64,000 nucleotides of DNA from JBGLNJ01 sp034434835 (GCA_034434835.1 DAOTXX010000070.1:62001-126000); one strand, 5' to 3'; counted from the first letter of the stretch, positions 53,258 to 61,606 are shown. Notes: generated by a model from the letters alone, not told the origin. Program-made: numbers and translations.

Positions 53258-55309
53258 TTATGCGCCAGTGGGTTTCAGGAATGGAGTAAAGTACTTGAAG
53301 TTGGGCCAGTGTGTGTAAGGCTCGCAATAGGCGTTTTCGCTGCCAGGCCAGTTGGTCCAGTAGTATTGATCCCAGCCGACAAAGCCGATATAGCCGTAGG
53401 TCGGGACGCCGGGCATGTTCTTGACGGCTTCCTGGAGGCCCTTGGTGCCCACGGCGACGACCTTCTCGGTATTGAAGGGATCCGTCTCGCGCAGCTCCTT
53501 GATGATGGCGTCCATCTCCGGGCTCGACCAACGCGAGTAAATGCCCTGGGTGCGCTCTCCCAGGGGCTTTTTGTAGGCAGAGTTCCATCTGTCGAGCACG
53601 CGATACAGATCGGGTCCTGCACCCCAGGGCTCCTGGGAAGGCCAGTTGCCGCTCACATCAAAGTCGCCAACGGCCTGGATGCCATCATTATCCGCGATGG
53701 AAAGCACCTGGGCATCGATGCCGAACTTTTTCCACTGCTGCACAGCCGCCACGGCATTGCGCGCATCATGGTTGGTAAGGATAGTGCCACACAAATAGGA
53801 GATCTTCCAGGGCTTGCCATCCGGCAGGTACCACTTGGTGGGTTTGCCGTCTTTGTCTTTGTCCGCCTTGAAGCCGTTTTTCTCAAGCAGTTTCGTGGCG
53901 ATGTCGGGGGCATACTTGTACCAGCCAAGTCCGAAAGCCTGTGCCTGAAATTCCGGCGTGTCGGGGAAGACATAGCCACGGCTCTTGGCGTAGGCTGCAA
54001 TGCGCTTGGGCACATCCGGATCATAAGGCGCAAAGGTTTGGCCACCGCCAACATCAATGGTGAACTTTTTCAACCAGTCTTGCATCGGCCCGTGGTATAA
54101 CTTGGGGTAAGGGCCAAGGTGCGGGACGTGTATTGCGCTTACGGTGCCGGTGCAATCAACGGCGATGCTCATGTACTCCACCATCTCGATCGCCAGTATC
54201 AATGCCCAGCGGACATCGACGTTATCGAATGGTTTCCTGGCGGTGTTGAAGAGAATGCCGGTGATGCACGGGTCGTTGTTCACCACGAAGGGGAAGGTCG
54301 GCTGGTAGGCGCGGGAGGTCTTGGACTGCGCCAACAGCGCCTTGAGACCATCGGCTGAGAGTTCCGCCACATCTAGCTGGTGCTGCAATTGCGCCAGGAT
54401 TTGAGCGCCTTCAGTGTCAAAGGCCTGCAAGATGACGTACTTGGGCTTCGGCTCGCCATACATCATGCCGGTCGGGCTTTTGGCCCAGTCGTCGCGCTTC
54501 ACCCAGGCTGTCCAGAACCCTTGGGGATCAAAGCTGTGCAGCTTGTAAGGACCGCAGCCTACATACGGATTGAATTTAAACTGGACCGGATCAGCTTCCT
54601 TCTCGAAGATGTGCTTGGGCATGATCCTGTCGCAGCCCCAGCGGTCGAGGAACCAGGTGTGGAAGCGGGAGTTGGGCTTCTTTAGAACGAATTTGACCGT
54701 GTAATCATCCACAGCGGTCACAGAGGCAACTCCATCCACAAATTTGGAATTGGCGTTAAAGCCCTTATGCTTCATAATGGTCTCGACCGTAAAGACCACA
54801 TCGGCAGCGGTGAAGGGCTTGCCGTCATTCCACGCGACGCCCTTGCGGAGAGGGATTGTGCATTCCGTGAAGTCTGTGTTGTACTTTGCGTCCCCATCCG
54901 CCAAGCCGTTGATGATTTTGCCCGTGGCGAAGTCAACCGACCAGAGCGGCTCGTCGGCCAGGTTCTGCAGGCCGCGGTCTTGCCATTTCCAGCCAACCCA
55001 TAGGTTCATGTTGTCGGGTGTGCCGACACGCCCGGTGAGCTGCCTGGCGATCACAGTCTCCCGGCGGGGGAAAGCCCCCAACACATCGGCTACCTTTTCT
55101 GGCGCCTTGGTAGGCGCAGGCGTGGCGGTCACCACCTGCGTGATCGTCTCTTTGACCGGGGTGCCCGCGACGACGCGCGTCACCTCAACTTGTTTCTCGA
55201 TCACCTGCGGAGTGGGCGTGGCACCGGGTGCACAGGATGCAGCGATCAGACCTGCAGCTCCGGCAGCCGACATCTTCAAGAACTTGCGGCGACTAATTCT
55301 TTTAGACAT
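53258..55309 (-). CDS. ABC transporter substrate-binding lipoprotein, family 5 (probable xylo-oligosaccharide)
   Basis: A 683-residue binding protein. The Tat-type signal is ISRRKFLKMSAAGAAGLIAA with lipobox Cys26, followed by a Pro/Thr linker. SBP_bac_5 features are CTIPLRKGVAWNDGKPFTAA, FVLKKPNSRFHTWFLDRWGC and VDVRWALILAIEMVEYMSIA. It feeds the permeases just downstream. Family 5 proteins carry xylo- and cello-oligosaccharides in several thermophiles, and the surrounding GH3, xylA and xylB genes make a xylo-oligosaccharide the best guess. The ATG at 55309 follows AGGAGG. Confidence 0.9.
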   Translation of the reverse strand: MSKRISRRKFLKMSAAGAAGLIAASCAPGATPTPQVIEKQVEVTRVVAGTPVKETITQVVTATPAPTKAPEKVADVLGAFPRRETVIARQLTGRVGTPDNMNLWVGWKWQDRGLQNLADEPLWSVDFATGKIINGLADGDAKYNTDFTECTIPLRKGVAWNDGKPFTAADVVFTVETIMKHKGFNANSKFVDGVASVTAVDDYTVKFVLKKPNSRFHTWFLDRWGCDRIMPKHIFEKEADPVQFKFNPYVGCGPYKLHSFDPQGFWTAWVKRDDWAKSPTGMMYGEPKPKYVILQAFDTEGAQILAQLQHQLDVAELSADGLKALLAQSKTSRAYQPTFPFVVNNDPCITGILFNTARKPFDNVDVRWALILAIEMVEYMSIAVDCTGTVSAIHVPHLGPYPKLYHGPMQDWLKKFTIDVGGGQTFAPYDPDVPKRIAAYAKSRGYVFPDTPEFQAQAFGLGWYKYAPDIATKLLEKNGFKADKDKDGKPTKWYLPDGKPWKISYLCGTILTNHDARNAVAAVQQWKKFGIDAQVLSIADNDGIQAVGDFDVSGNWPSQEPWGAGPDLYRVLDRWNSAYKKPLGERTQGIYSRWSSPEMDAIIKELRETDPFNTEKVVAVGTKGLQEAVKNMPGVPTYGYIGFVGWDQYYWTNWPGSENAYCEPYTHWPNFKYFTPFLKPTGA

Positions 55310-55499
55310 TTCTTCCTCCTGAATCGTCTGAATGGTTTGTCATACGGCCAGGTTGAATGGAGTAACAGCCAGTGATTGTATCTATAGCTTTTTTTCACCT
55401 CCTTTGCTTGGTGCTGATTGGTGAACCGGTCTCCCTCGGGCGCAGTTGGAACCACGGGCCGATTTTCCCGACATTGGCAAATTTTCGTTCCTTGTGTTA

Positions 55500-55613
55500 G
55501 GATCAAACAGCCAGCGAGAACAGATCGAAGGCACTGAGATGCCATCGAGACTGTCTCACGGACCTGGGACAGAGACCATGCGGGCCGCTAACCACTGATG
55601 GTCTCTCTTTTTT
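55500..55613 (+). ncRNA. Candidate small RNA ending in an intrinsic terminator
   Basis: On the plus strand, two hairpins stand in an otherwise gene-free gap: CTGTCTCA/TGGGACAG (55551-55572), then AGAGACCAT/ATGGTCTCT (55571-55606) followed by CTTTTTT (55607-55613). No plus-strand gene precedes this terminator. A weak promoter-like pair, TTGGCA near 55475 and TAGGAT near 55498, would give a transcript of about 110 bases. It would be antisense to the 5' leader of the binding-protein gene. The evidence is structural only. Confidence 0.35.
55571..55613 (+). terminator. Intrinsic terminator (plus strand) between LacI and binding-protein genes
   Basis: A nine-base-pair stem, AGAGACCAT with ATGGTCTCT, has an 18-base loop and is followed by CTTTTTTGG. 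Its direction does not match the flanking minus-strand genes. Confidence 0.5.
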
Positions 55614-55630
55614 GGTTGTCTAAGCCTTCA

Positions 55631-56665
55631 TCAAGACGACAGAGCCCGGCATGAATCGCGAATAATCAACTCGGTAGGAAGCTCGACCCGGCTGACGTCT
55701 TTTTGTGGATCCTTCAGCAAATCCAGCAGCATTTGAGTGGCCACTCTGCCCATTTTCTCCAGCGGCTGTCGCACAGTCGTCAGAGCTGGGCGGATGTTTT
55801 GCGCCTGGGGAATGTCGTCGAAGCCAAGGATCGAAACGTCGTCGGGGATGCGCAAGCCGCGACTGCGCGCGGCATCCATCACACCCATCGCCATGACGTC
55901 GTTCGATGCAAAGATGGCCGTGGGCGGCTGGGGAAGGCTGAGCAGGGCATTGCCTCCAGCATACCCCTCCGGTTGATGAAAGTTGCCCTCGTAGACGAGT
56001 TTTGGGTCAACAGGGAGATGGTGCGTTCTCAAGGCGGCCTGGTAACCGGCCAGCCGGTCACGGGCGCAACCCAAATCCATCCACCCCGTAATGAAGCCAA
56101 TCCGTTCATGCCCTAGTTTGATCAGGTACTCGGTCGCGTTGTACGCTCCTTGCCAGTTCGTCGCGCCGACCGCATGGTCTTTTTCGTTCGTGCCCTGATG
56201 GTCAATCAAGACATAGGGAAAGTTGCGCTGCCGCAGCGTTTGCATGAACGTGGCCGGGTTGCGTGGCAAGACAATCAGCAGACCATCGGCCATGCCCTGC
56301 GTCAGGCTGGTGACATAGCTTGATTCTTTGGCCTCGCGGCGATGGGTGGTGTACAGCATCATGTCGTAATGGGCCAGATCCAGCTCGTCGTCAATGCCGC
56401 GCATGATCTCGCCAATGTAACCGGTGCCCAGGTCCGGCACCAAAATCCCAATGACGCGGGAGCGACCGCCGGCCAGACTGCGCGCCTGTCGGTTCGCCAC
56501 GTAACCCAGGCGTTCCATGGCTTGCCGTACCCGCTCCCGAGTCTCGGCCTTGACATGGGCACCGTCGTTGATCACACGTGACACGGTGGCGTACGAGACA
56601 CCTGCCTCAGAAGCAACATCTACGATGGTGACATTTGCGCTGGGGCGGTCGCCACTTCTGGACAT
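55631..56665 (-). CDS. LacI family transcriptional regulator of the xylan locus
   Basis: A 344-residue regulator. The helix-turn-helix and hinge are TIVDVASEAGVSYATVSRVI; the sugar-sensing domain includes VIGILVPDLGTGYIGEIMRG, GMADGLLIVLPRNPA, RIGFITGWMDLGCARDRLAG and AIFASNDVMAMGVMDAARS. The ATG at 56665 is preferred over the upstream TTG. A consensus promoter and two operators lie upstream (56751-56893), suggesting autoregulation. It probably responds to xylose or a xylo-oligosaccharide and represses the importer and GH3 genes downstream. Confidence 0.92.
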   Translation of the reverse strand: MSRSGDRPSANVTIVDVASEAGVSYATVSRVINDGAHVKAETRERVRQAMERLGYVANRQARSLAGGRSRVIGILVPDLGTGYIGEIMRGIDDELDLAHYDMMLYTTHRREAKESSYVTSLTQGMADGLLIVLPRNPATFMQTLRQRNFPYVLIDHQGTNEKDHAVGATNWQGAYNATEYLIKLGHERIGFITGWMDLGCARDRLAGYQAALRTHHLPVDPKLVYEGNFHQPEGYAGGNALLSLPQPPTAIFASNDVMAMGVMDAARSRGLRIPDDVSILGFDDIPQAQNIRPALTTVRQPLEKMGRVATQMLLDLLKDPQKDVSRVELPTELIIRDSCRALSS

Positions 56666-56750
56666 ACGAGACCTTTGGGGAAAAGCTCTCAAAATGCTAT
56701 GGGTTTACCTGTTGGAGATGGGCCACATCGGATGTTCACAGCCGATTTTC

Positions 56751-56893
56751 TGTAACCGTTTACAAAGCCATGGTGTTGTTAGCCGTGGTTAGTGCCCAAT
56801 ATTTGCACGAGATCAGATGTTGCCATGTAAGATAATATCACGGAATTTGCCAAATGTCAACGTAAAAGGGACCGATTTTTGTAACCGTTTACA
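56751..56893 (-). promoter_or_regulatory. LacI promoter of the xylan locus flanked by two operators
   Basis: On the minus strand, TTGACA (56855-56860) and TATTAT (56832-56837) are 17 bases apart. TGTAACCGTTTACA occurs twice, at 56880-56893 just upstream of the -35 and at 56751-56764 about 70 bases into the transcript. The two copies are identical and 129 bases apart, a spacing that allows a repression loop. Confidence 0.8.
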
Positions 56894-56923
56894 AGTTCTT
56901 GGGGGCGGCGATTGGCTTGCACA

Positions 56924-57066
56924 GTAACTACTCAGCCCAGTCTACCGCACATGCTGTCATTGCGAGCCTGCCGAAGGCAGGCGAAGCAATCTCTGTGCTC
57001 AGATCGCTGAGATTACTTCGTCGGCCCACTTTGCGGGCCTCCTCGCAATGACGGCTGAGTAGTTAC
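56924..57066. repeat. Long palindromic repeat family F3, complete copy
   Basis: An imperfect palindrome of about 143 bases: GTAACTACTCAGCC ... GTCATTGCGAG ... GAAGCAATCTC on the left, matched by GAGATTACTTCG ... CTCGCAATGAC ... GGCTGAGTAGTTAC on the right. Partial relatives lie at 4461-4762, 41157-41234 and 59007-59050. No gene is seen between 56666 and 57195. Confidence 0.8.
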
Positions 57067-57104
57067 GTATGCGCGCGATTTGGTGATGGGGCTTCATTCG
57101 TCTT

Positions 57105-57133
57105 TTGACATTTCGCTCCACGTAGCATACAAT
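57105..57133 (+). promoter_or_regulatory. Promoter of the flavodoxin-like gene
   Basis: TTGACA (57105-57110) and TACAAT (57128-57133) are 17 bases apart, with the gene's ATG 63 bases beyond the -10. Confidence 0.7.
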
Positions 57134-57195
57134 CTTGCCGCTGATGTCAGACCCGGTGTTTCGGCGATAGAAAGTGCACACAAGAGGAGAGTGAT

Positions 57196-57714
57196 ATGGA
57201 CATGCGAGTTCTCGTGGCCTATGCTACCAAGTACGGTGCGACGGCAGAGATCGCCGAGAAAATCGGCCAAGTGCTTCGTCAAGCAGGTTTGCAAACCGAC
57301 GTGCTGCCTGCGGATCGCGTCGGCGACCTGACCCCCTACAAGGCGGTCGTTCTGGGCAGCGCGGTTTACATTGGTCAATGGCAGAAAAAGGCCGCGACTT
57401 GGCTGCGGGCCAACGAGAAGGCATTGGCGGAGCGGCCGGTGTGGCTCTTTTCCAGCGGGCCTACGGGCAAGGGAGATCCCGTCCAGTTGGTGCAGGGCTG
57501 GCGCTTTCCCACCGCGCTGCAGCCCATCGCCGACCGCATCCACGCCCGCGACATTGCTCTCTTCCATGGGGCAGTGGATCCAAAGAAGCTGAACCTGATC
57601 GAAAAGTGGATGCTCAAGAACGTCAAAGCGCCTGTTGGCGACTTTCGGGATTGGAATGCCATCAGCGCATGGGCCGGCGCCATCGCCGATGCACTGCGGC
57701 GAGAAACGCCGTAA
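57196..57714 (+). CDS. Flavodoxin domain protein (HemG-like)
   Basis: A 172-residue flavodoxin-fold protein. The FMN phosphate loop is at the N-terminus, YATKYGATAEIAEKIGQ, followed by ADRVGDLTPYKAVVLGSAVY and FSSGPTGKG. It resembles the flavodoxin_5 group that includes menaquinone-dependent protoporphyrinogen oxidase HemG, but similar proteins serve as general electron carriers, so heme synthesis is only a possibility. A consensus promoter is upstream, and GAGGAGAG sits at the ribosome-site distance from the ATG. Confidence 0.82.
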   Translation: MDMRVLVAYATKYGATAEIAEKIGQVLRQAGLQTDVLPADRVGDLTPYKAVVLGSAVYIGQWQKKAATWLRANEKALAERPVWLFSSGPTGKGDPVQLVQGWRFPTALQPIADRIHARDIALFHGAVDPKKLNLIEKWMLKNVKAPVGDFRDWNAISAWAGAIADALRRETP

Positions 57715-57717
57715 TCA

Positions 57718-57750
57718 AACCTCCCGCAGGTTACGAACCTGCGGGAGGTT
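57718..57750 (+). promoter_or_regulatory. Perfect hairpin that buries the ribosome site of the MFS gene
   Basis: AACCTCCCGCAGGTT and AACCTGCGGGAGGTT form a perfect 15-base-pair stem with loop ACG. The right arm contains GGGAGG (57743-57748), the only ribosome-site-like sequence before the ATG at 57759, so folding would block initiation. It could instead be a repeat copy or an RNA 3'-end stabiliser for the preceding gene. Confidence 0.55.
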
Positions 57751-57758
57751 GACTGCTT

Positions 57759-58967
57759 ATGAATCGTCTTCAAGGCATTGCCTCGCGCTATCCCCGTCAG
57801 TTCTGGCTCATGTTCTTTGGGATGCTGCTCAGCACGGTTGGGGCGAGTATGCTCTGGCCGTTCCTGATGCTATACGTGAGCGAAAAACTTGCCATACCGC
57901 TGGCCACGGCGGGTGGGCTGACGACGCTGAACGCGACGGTCGGCATCCTCTCGTCCTTTTTCATCGGCGGGCCAATCACCGACCGGGCCGGGCGCAAAGG
58001 GGTGATGGTCGTGAGCCTGATCGCGAACGGGCTGGCGTATCTGGTGATGAGCCGGGCCGACTCGCTGCCCGCCTTTGCGATCTTGATGTCCATCACGGGC
58101 GCGGTCAACCCGCTGTACCGCGTGGGCGGCGACGCGATGGTGGCTGACCTCATCCCGCCAGAACAGCGCCCCGACGCCTACGCGCTGTTGCGCCTGAGCA
58201 ACAACGTCGGCGTCGCCATCGGCCCGGCGGTGGGCGGCATGCTGATTGCGGCTTCGTACTCGATTGCGTTCTACTGCGCGGCAACGGGCATGGTCACTTA
58301 TGGGCTGATTTTGGCCCTGTTCGCGCGCGAGACGCTGCCCGTCGGGGCGTCTCTTTCGCGCGCCGAGTCCCTGAGGGGATACGCCCAGATCGCGCGCGAC
58401 CGCCGGTTCATGCCGTTCGTCGGCGCGCTCATACTGACGCAAATGTGCGCGACGCTGATGTGGGTGCTCATGGCCGTCTATGCCAAGCAGCAATACCACG
58501 TGCCGGAAAACCTCTATGGCCTGATCCCGACGACGAACGCGCTCATGGTCGTCTTTTTCCAGGTGGCCGTGACCCAGGTCACGCGGTGGCATCCGCCGCT
58601 CAAGATGCTGACGGTGGGCGCGCTGTTTTACGCGGCGGGCGTGGGCAGCGTGTCGCTGGCGCGCGGCTTTGGGGGATTCTGGCTGAGCATGGTCATCATG
58701 ACCCTCGGCGAGCTGATCGTCATGCCCACTTCGTCTACATATGTGGCCGGCCTGGCGCCCGCCGATATGCGCGGACGTTACATGAGCATCTATGGCCTCA
58801 CCTGGCCGGCGGCTTTGGGCATCGCGCCTGTGATGGGCGGCTATTTGGGCGACACGTTTGGCCCGGTCACCACCTGGTATGGCGGGCTGGTCGCGGGGTT
58901 GTTGTCGGTGATGTGGTTCATCGCGCTGCATCGCCGCACTCGATCTGGCAGCGCACTATTGCCCTGA
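57759..58967 (+). CDS. MFS transporter
   Basis: A 402-residue, 12-span major facilitator. The start is FWLMFFGMLLSTVGASMLWP, the loop 2-3 motif is GGPITDRAGRKGVMVVSLIA, and LRLSNNVGVAIGPAVGGMLI is a motif-C-like antiporter sequence in span 5. It is probably a drug or metabolite exporter; no substrate can be named. It follows the flavodoxin-like gene by 44 bases occupied by a perfect hairpin, so it may be translated at a controlled level from the same message. Confidence 0.85.
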   Translation: MNRLQGIASRYPRQFWLMFFGMLLSTVGASMLWPFLMLYVSEKLAIPLATAGGLTTLNATVGILSSFFIGGPITDRAGRKGVMVVSLIANGLAYLVMSRADSLPAFAILMSITGAVNPLYRVGGDAMVADLIPPEQRPDAYALLRLSNNVGVAIGPAVGGMLIAASYSIAFYCAATGMVTYGLILALFARETLPVGASLSRAESLRGYAQIARDRRFMPFVGALILTQMCATLMWVLMAVYAKQQYHVPENLYGLIPTTNALMVVFFQVAVTQVTRWHPPLKMLTVGALFYAAGVGSVSLARGFGGFWLSMVIMTLGELIVMPTSSTYVAGLAPADMRGRYMSIYGLTWPAALGIAPVMGGYLGDTFGPVTTWYGGLVAGLLSVMWFIALHRRTRSGSALLP

Positions 58968-59006
58968 CGCCCCATCAGCAAGATTGCGTGTTGGGTACAG
59001 CGCTGT

Positions 59007-59050
59007 TGGCCCACTTTGTGGGGCTCCTCGCAATGACGGCAGAGTAGTTA
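59007..59050. repeat. Half copy of repeat family F3
   Basis: GGCCCACTTTGTGGGGCTCCTCGCAATGACGG with a following GAGTAGTTAC matches the right half of the complete copy at 56924-57066; the left half is absent. Confidence 0.65.
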
Positions 59051-59138
59051 CCTGCTCAGTTACGCTGTGGTCAATGCAAGTTGACCGTGAACAAAGCGCG
59101 TGCTAGAATAGCGGCTAGAATGTGCCAGGGATGCATGC

Positions 59139-59220
59139 GTGTCAACTTAAGGTTGGAGTGCAGGCTTCAGCCTGCATAAAACCTGGCCTGAAGGCTGCAC
59201 TCCGGGGCTAAAGTTTACAC
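59139..59220. repeat. Imperfect palindrome (another dispersed-type repeat)
   Basis: GTGTCAACTTAAG pairs with CTAAAGTTTACAC at the ends, and GGAGTGCAGGCTTCAG with CTGAAGGCTGCACTCC inside. It lies just upstream of the small open frame at 59223. No other gene is seen between 58968 and 59222. Confidence 0.6.
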
Positions 59221-59222
59221 CA

Positions 59223-59372
59223 ATGGTCAGGGATGAGTACATCATGCCTGATCAACCCGGTGGGACAAACAAGACACAGGACAAGCTTGATGTTGGCCTG
59301 GTCACCACATACTGGCTGACTGAAGCCGATGTCAAGGAGCTGTTCGCATGGCTGCGATCCCAGATGCCGTAG
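59223..59372 (+). CDS. Small hypothetical protein overlapping the nucleotidyltransferase gene
   Basis: A 49-residue frame (or 42 from the ATG at 59244), ending VTTYWLTEADVKELFAWLRS. It overlaps the start of the MNT-type gene by 25 bases, an arrangement common for coupled small partners. A GGATGAG lies before the second ATG. No family was recognised. It may be a real small partner or the remnant of a longer gene. Confidence 0.35.
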   Translation: MVRDEYIMPDQPGGTNKTQDKLDVGLVTTYWLTEADVKELFAWLRSQMP

Positions 59373-59659
59373 CCGAAAGCATCAGGCGCTTTCTGGCCGC
59401 CGTGCAACAACAGCGGCGAGTCGAAGCCGCCTACCTGTATGGTTCACAGGTCAAGGGCACATCCACACAGTGGAGCGATATTGACCTGGCCGTGATCTCG
59501 CCCGACTTTGCCGATCTGTTTCAGGAGAGGTTGGCCCTGATGCGCCTGGCCGCTCAAATTGATGACCGCATCGAACCTCACCCCTTCAAGCCCCAAGACT
59601 TTAACTCCAGCGATCCTCTTGTTGGAGAGATCCGGCTGACCGGCGTGCGTGTTGCCTAG
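59348..59659 (+). CDS. MNT-type nucleotidyltransferase domain protein
   Basis: A 103-residue minimal nucleotidyltransferase with the pol-beta-type signature YLYGSQVKGTSTQWSDIDLAV: Gly-Ser followed by Asp-x-Asp. MNT proteins usually act as antitoxins that modify a HEPN partner, but no HEPN gene is adjacent here. Only a 49-residue open frame overlaps its start. It may be an orphan or paired elsewhere in the genome. Confidence 0.8.
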   Translation: MAAIPDAVAESIRRFLAAVQQQRRVEAAYLYGSQVKGTSTQWSDIDLAVISPDFADLFQERLALMRLAAQIDDRIEPHPFKPQDFNSSDPLVGEIRLTGVRVA

Positions 59660-59703
59660 CATTGCGTGCGCACTTTTGTATCGGACCTTCAGATAATGTT
59701 TTG

Positions 59704-59758
59704 CGGTAGGGGCGACCCTTGCGGTCGCCCAGGGCAGGCGCAAGGCCTGCCCCTACCC
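59704..59758. repeat. Three-armed palindromic repeat
   Basis: An outer stem GTAGGGGC/GCCCCTAC encloses two hairpins, GGCGACC/GGTCGCC (59711-59729) and GGGCAGG/CCTGCCC (59732-59752). This clover-like element lies between the nucleotidyltransferase and lipoprotein genes. Confidence 0.65.
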
Positions 59759-59881
59759 CCAATCTTTTTCTGAACATCCATAGCTCAGGGTGGGTCAGCG
59801 GCATGGAAAGCCAGCCGCATCGAGGGGCGCCGCCGGGCGGATACACGTAGGAATCTGTATGGCAGCTCAAGGAGGTAGATC

Positions 59882-61501
59882 ATGAACCGCATTTTGCCGC
59901 AAGTGTTGGTGTTTCTTGTTCTATTCAGTCTGATCCTTGCCGGCTGCGCTTTGCCCACGCCAGCGCCCACCCTGCAGCCTACCCGGACGCGTCGTCCAAC
60001 GGTCACCCCGGAGCTGACCTTTACGCCACTGCCTACCTCCACCTCGCTCCCGACATCCACGCCAACCGTCGCTCCATCACCAACCTGGACACCCGCCGCA
60101 ACGCTGACGCTGACAGTGACCACTCTCATCAGCAAAGATTGCTTGAAGGTCGCGTTCGTGAGTGATGTGACTGTGCCGGACCATACCCGGTTCGACAAAG
60201 GCGCGACATTCACCAAGACGTGGCGGGTCAAGAATTCGGGCACGTGCGATTGGCCGGCCGATACCGCGCTGGTGTTTGTCGCAGGCAACAAGCTGGACGC
60301 GGATCAAACGACTATCCCGATCGGCGCAGTCAGGCCGGGCGATACCCAAGACATTTCGGTCAACATGAAGGCGCCGAATGAGGATGCGGCCAACCTGGTG
60401 GGGCGGTGGCAGTTGCAGAGCGGCGGCAAGGCGCTTGCCGGTTCGCCCAACCTGTCGGTTGTGATTGTGGCTGGCAATCCCGCCACGGCGACACCTTCGC
60501 TGGCTCCGCCGATCGCAAGGCCGGTTGCGCCGCCTTCGGGCGGGCCAACGATGTACGGCATCCAGGCGCATTGGGCCGCGCTGTACAATGAGGAAGCTCG
60601 CATGGAGAAAACCGCGTCTCAGATCGCCGACCTGGGGTTGGGGTGGACCAAGCTCCAGGTTCGTTGGGGTGAGGAAGATTACTATTACGATTGCAGCGGC
60701 AATATCAGCTTTGACTGGAACCACACCAACCAGGTCATCAACATCGCCGGTTCAAAGGGTCTGCGCGTGCTGTTCAGTGTGGTGACTGCGCCGCCTTGCA
60801 CCCATTCGTGGACGAACGATGTGTACGCGCCGCCGGACGATCTCAACGAGTTTGCCAACTTTGTGGGCGAGCTGGCTTCGCGCTACGCCGGGCGCGGGAT
60901 TGCGATCGAAATCTGGGAAAGGCCGAACGTCACTCCCAAGCTCGACGCGGCGCGCTACACGCAAATGCTGGCAGCGTCTTACAACAAAATCAAGGCCGCC
61001 GACGCGGGTATCATCGTCATCGGCGGCGCGCCGGCGCCCTATGTCTCCAGTGGCGATACAGACCCATTTACCTACCTGAAGCAGATGAAGGCAGCCGGAG
61101 CGGACAAGTACATGGATTGCATTGGCGTGTATTTCAACGACTCGACCTCCTCGCCCGTCGGCGGCCCGTTCCAAAGCTTTTTGCAGGGCTACCAGGCTCA
61201 GATGGGCAAGCAAGCCTGTATCACCTCGTTCGGTGTGGCTTCGGAGCAAGGCGTGGGACACGCCAAAGGCGTTGACTTGTTCAAGGACAACACCGAGGCG
61301 GATCAGGCTGAGTGGACTGTTCAGGCGATGGCGCTGGCCCGACAATTGGGCGCGCGTATGATCATCCTGTTCAACCTGGACTATGGGCCGCTTGCTGGCC
61401 TCTCGCCTAACGCGCTGTACAGCTTCTCTACGCCAGGTTCTTCCTTGCGTCCTGTGTATGGCGCGGTCAAGAATTGGTGCGCCTCGAATGGGTGCAAATA
61501 G
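59882..61501 (+). CDS. Lipoprotein with NBR1-like Ig domain and glycosidase-like barrel
   Basis: A 539-residue exported lipoprotein. The signal VLVFLVLFSLILAGC ends at Cys22, followed by a Thr/Pro/Ser linker of about 60 residues. An NBR1-like Ig domain at about 83-200 is marked by FTKTWRVKNSGTCDWPADT, a module common in Chloroflexota surface proteins. The C-terminal part (about 225-539) looks like a glycoside-hydrolase TIM barrel: LGLGWTKLQVRWGEED, GRGIAIEIWERPNV with Glu as a candidate catalytic residue, and GARMIILFNLDYGPLAG. In the second motif the usual N-E pair reads W-E-R-P-N, so catalysis is unproven. No substrate can be named. Confidence 0.8.
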   Translation: MNRILPQVLVFLVLFSLILAGCALPTPAPTLQPTRTRRPTVTPELTFTPLPTSTSLPTSTPTVAPSPTWTPAATLTLTVTTLISKDCLKVAFVSDVTVPDHTRFDKGATFTKTWRVKNSGTCDWPADTALVFVAGNKLDADQTTIPIGAVRPGDTQDISVNMKAPNEDAANLVGRWQLQSGGKALAGSPNLSVVIVAGNPATATPSLAPPIARPVAPPSGGPTMYGIQAHWAALYNEEARMEKTASQIADLGLGWTKLQVRWGEEDYYYDCSGNISFDWNHTNQVINIAGSKGLRVLFSVVTAPPCTHSWTNDVYAPPDDLNEFANFVGELASRYAGRGIAIEIWERPNVTPKLDAARYTQMLAASYNKIKAADAGIIVIGGAPAPYVSSGDTDPFTYLKQMKAAGADKYMDCIGVYFNDSTSSPVGGPFQSFLQGYQAQMGKQACITSFGVASEQGVGHAKGVDLFKDNTEADQAEWTVQAMALARQLGARMIILFNLDYGPLAGLSPNALYSFSTPGSSLRPVYGAVKNWCASNGCK

Positions 61502-61567
61502 ATTCACGGTAGTGGGCCCCGCCAAGGGATGCGGAAGAAAATGATCATCCCAACGTTGCCGCGTAGA

Positions 61568-61606
61568 AGCGCCTTCCTGGCGCGACCCGTCGCGCCCGGA
61601 GGGCGC
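61568..61606. terminator. Long near-perfect hairpin between convergent genes
   Basis: AGCGCCTTCCTGGCGCGAC and TCGCGCCCGGAGGGCGCT pair with few mismatches around a short loop, between the lipoprotein and aldehyde oxidoreductase genes, which converge. There is no U-tract on either side, so it may be a dispersed palindrome acting as a transcription buffer. Confidence 0.45.

Noticed and set aside
55276..55545. Minus-strand frame of 89 residues upstream of the xylan binding-protein gene, with AGGAGGTG inside
   Set aside because: The ribosome-site-like sequence overlaps the only nearby start, codon pattern is not gene-like, and its end runs out of frame into the binding-protein gene. It is better treated as leader DNA.
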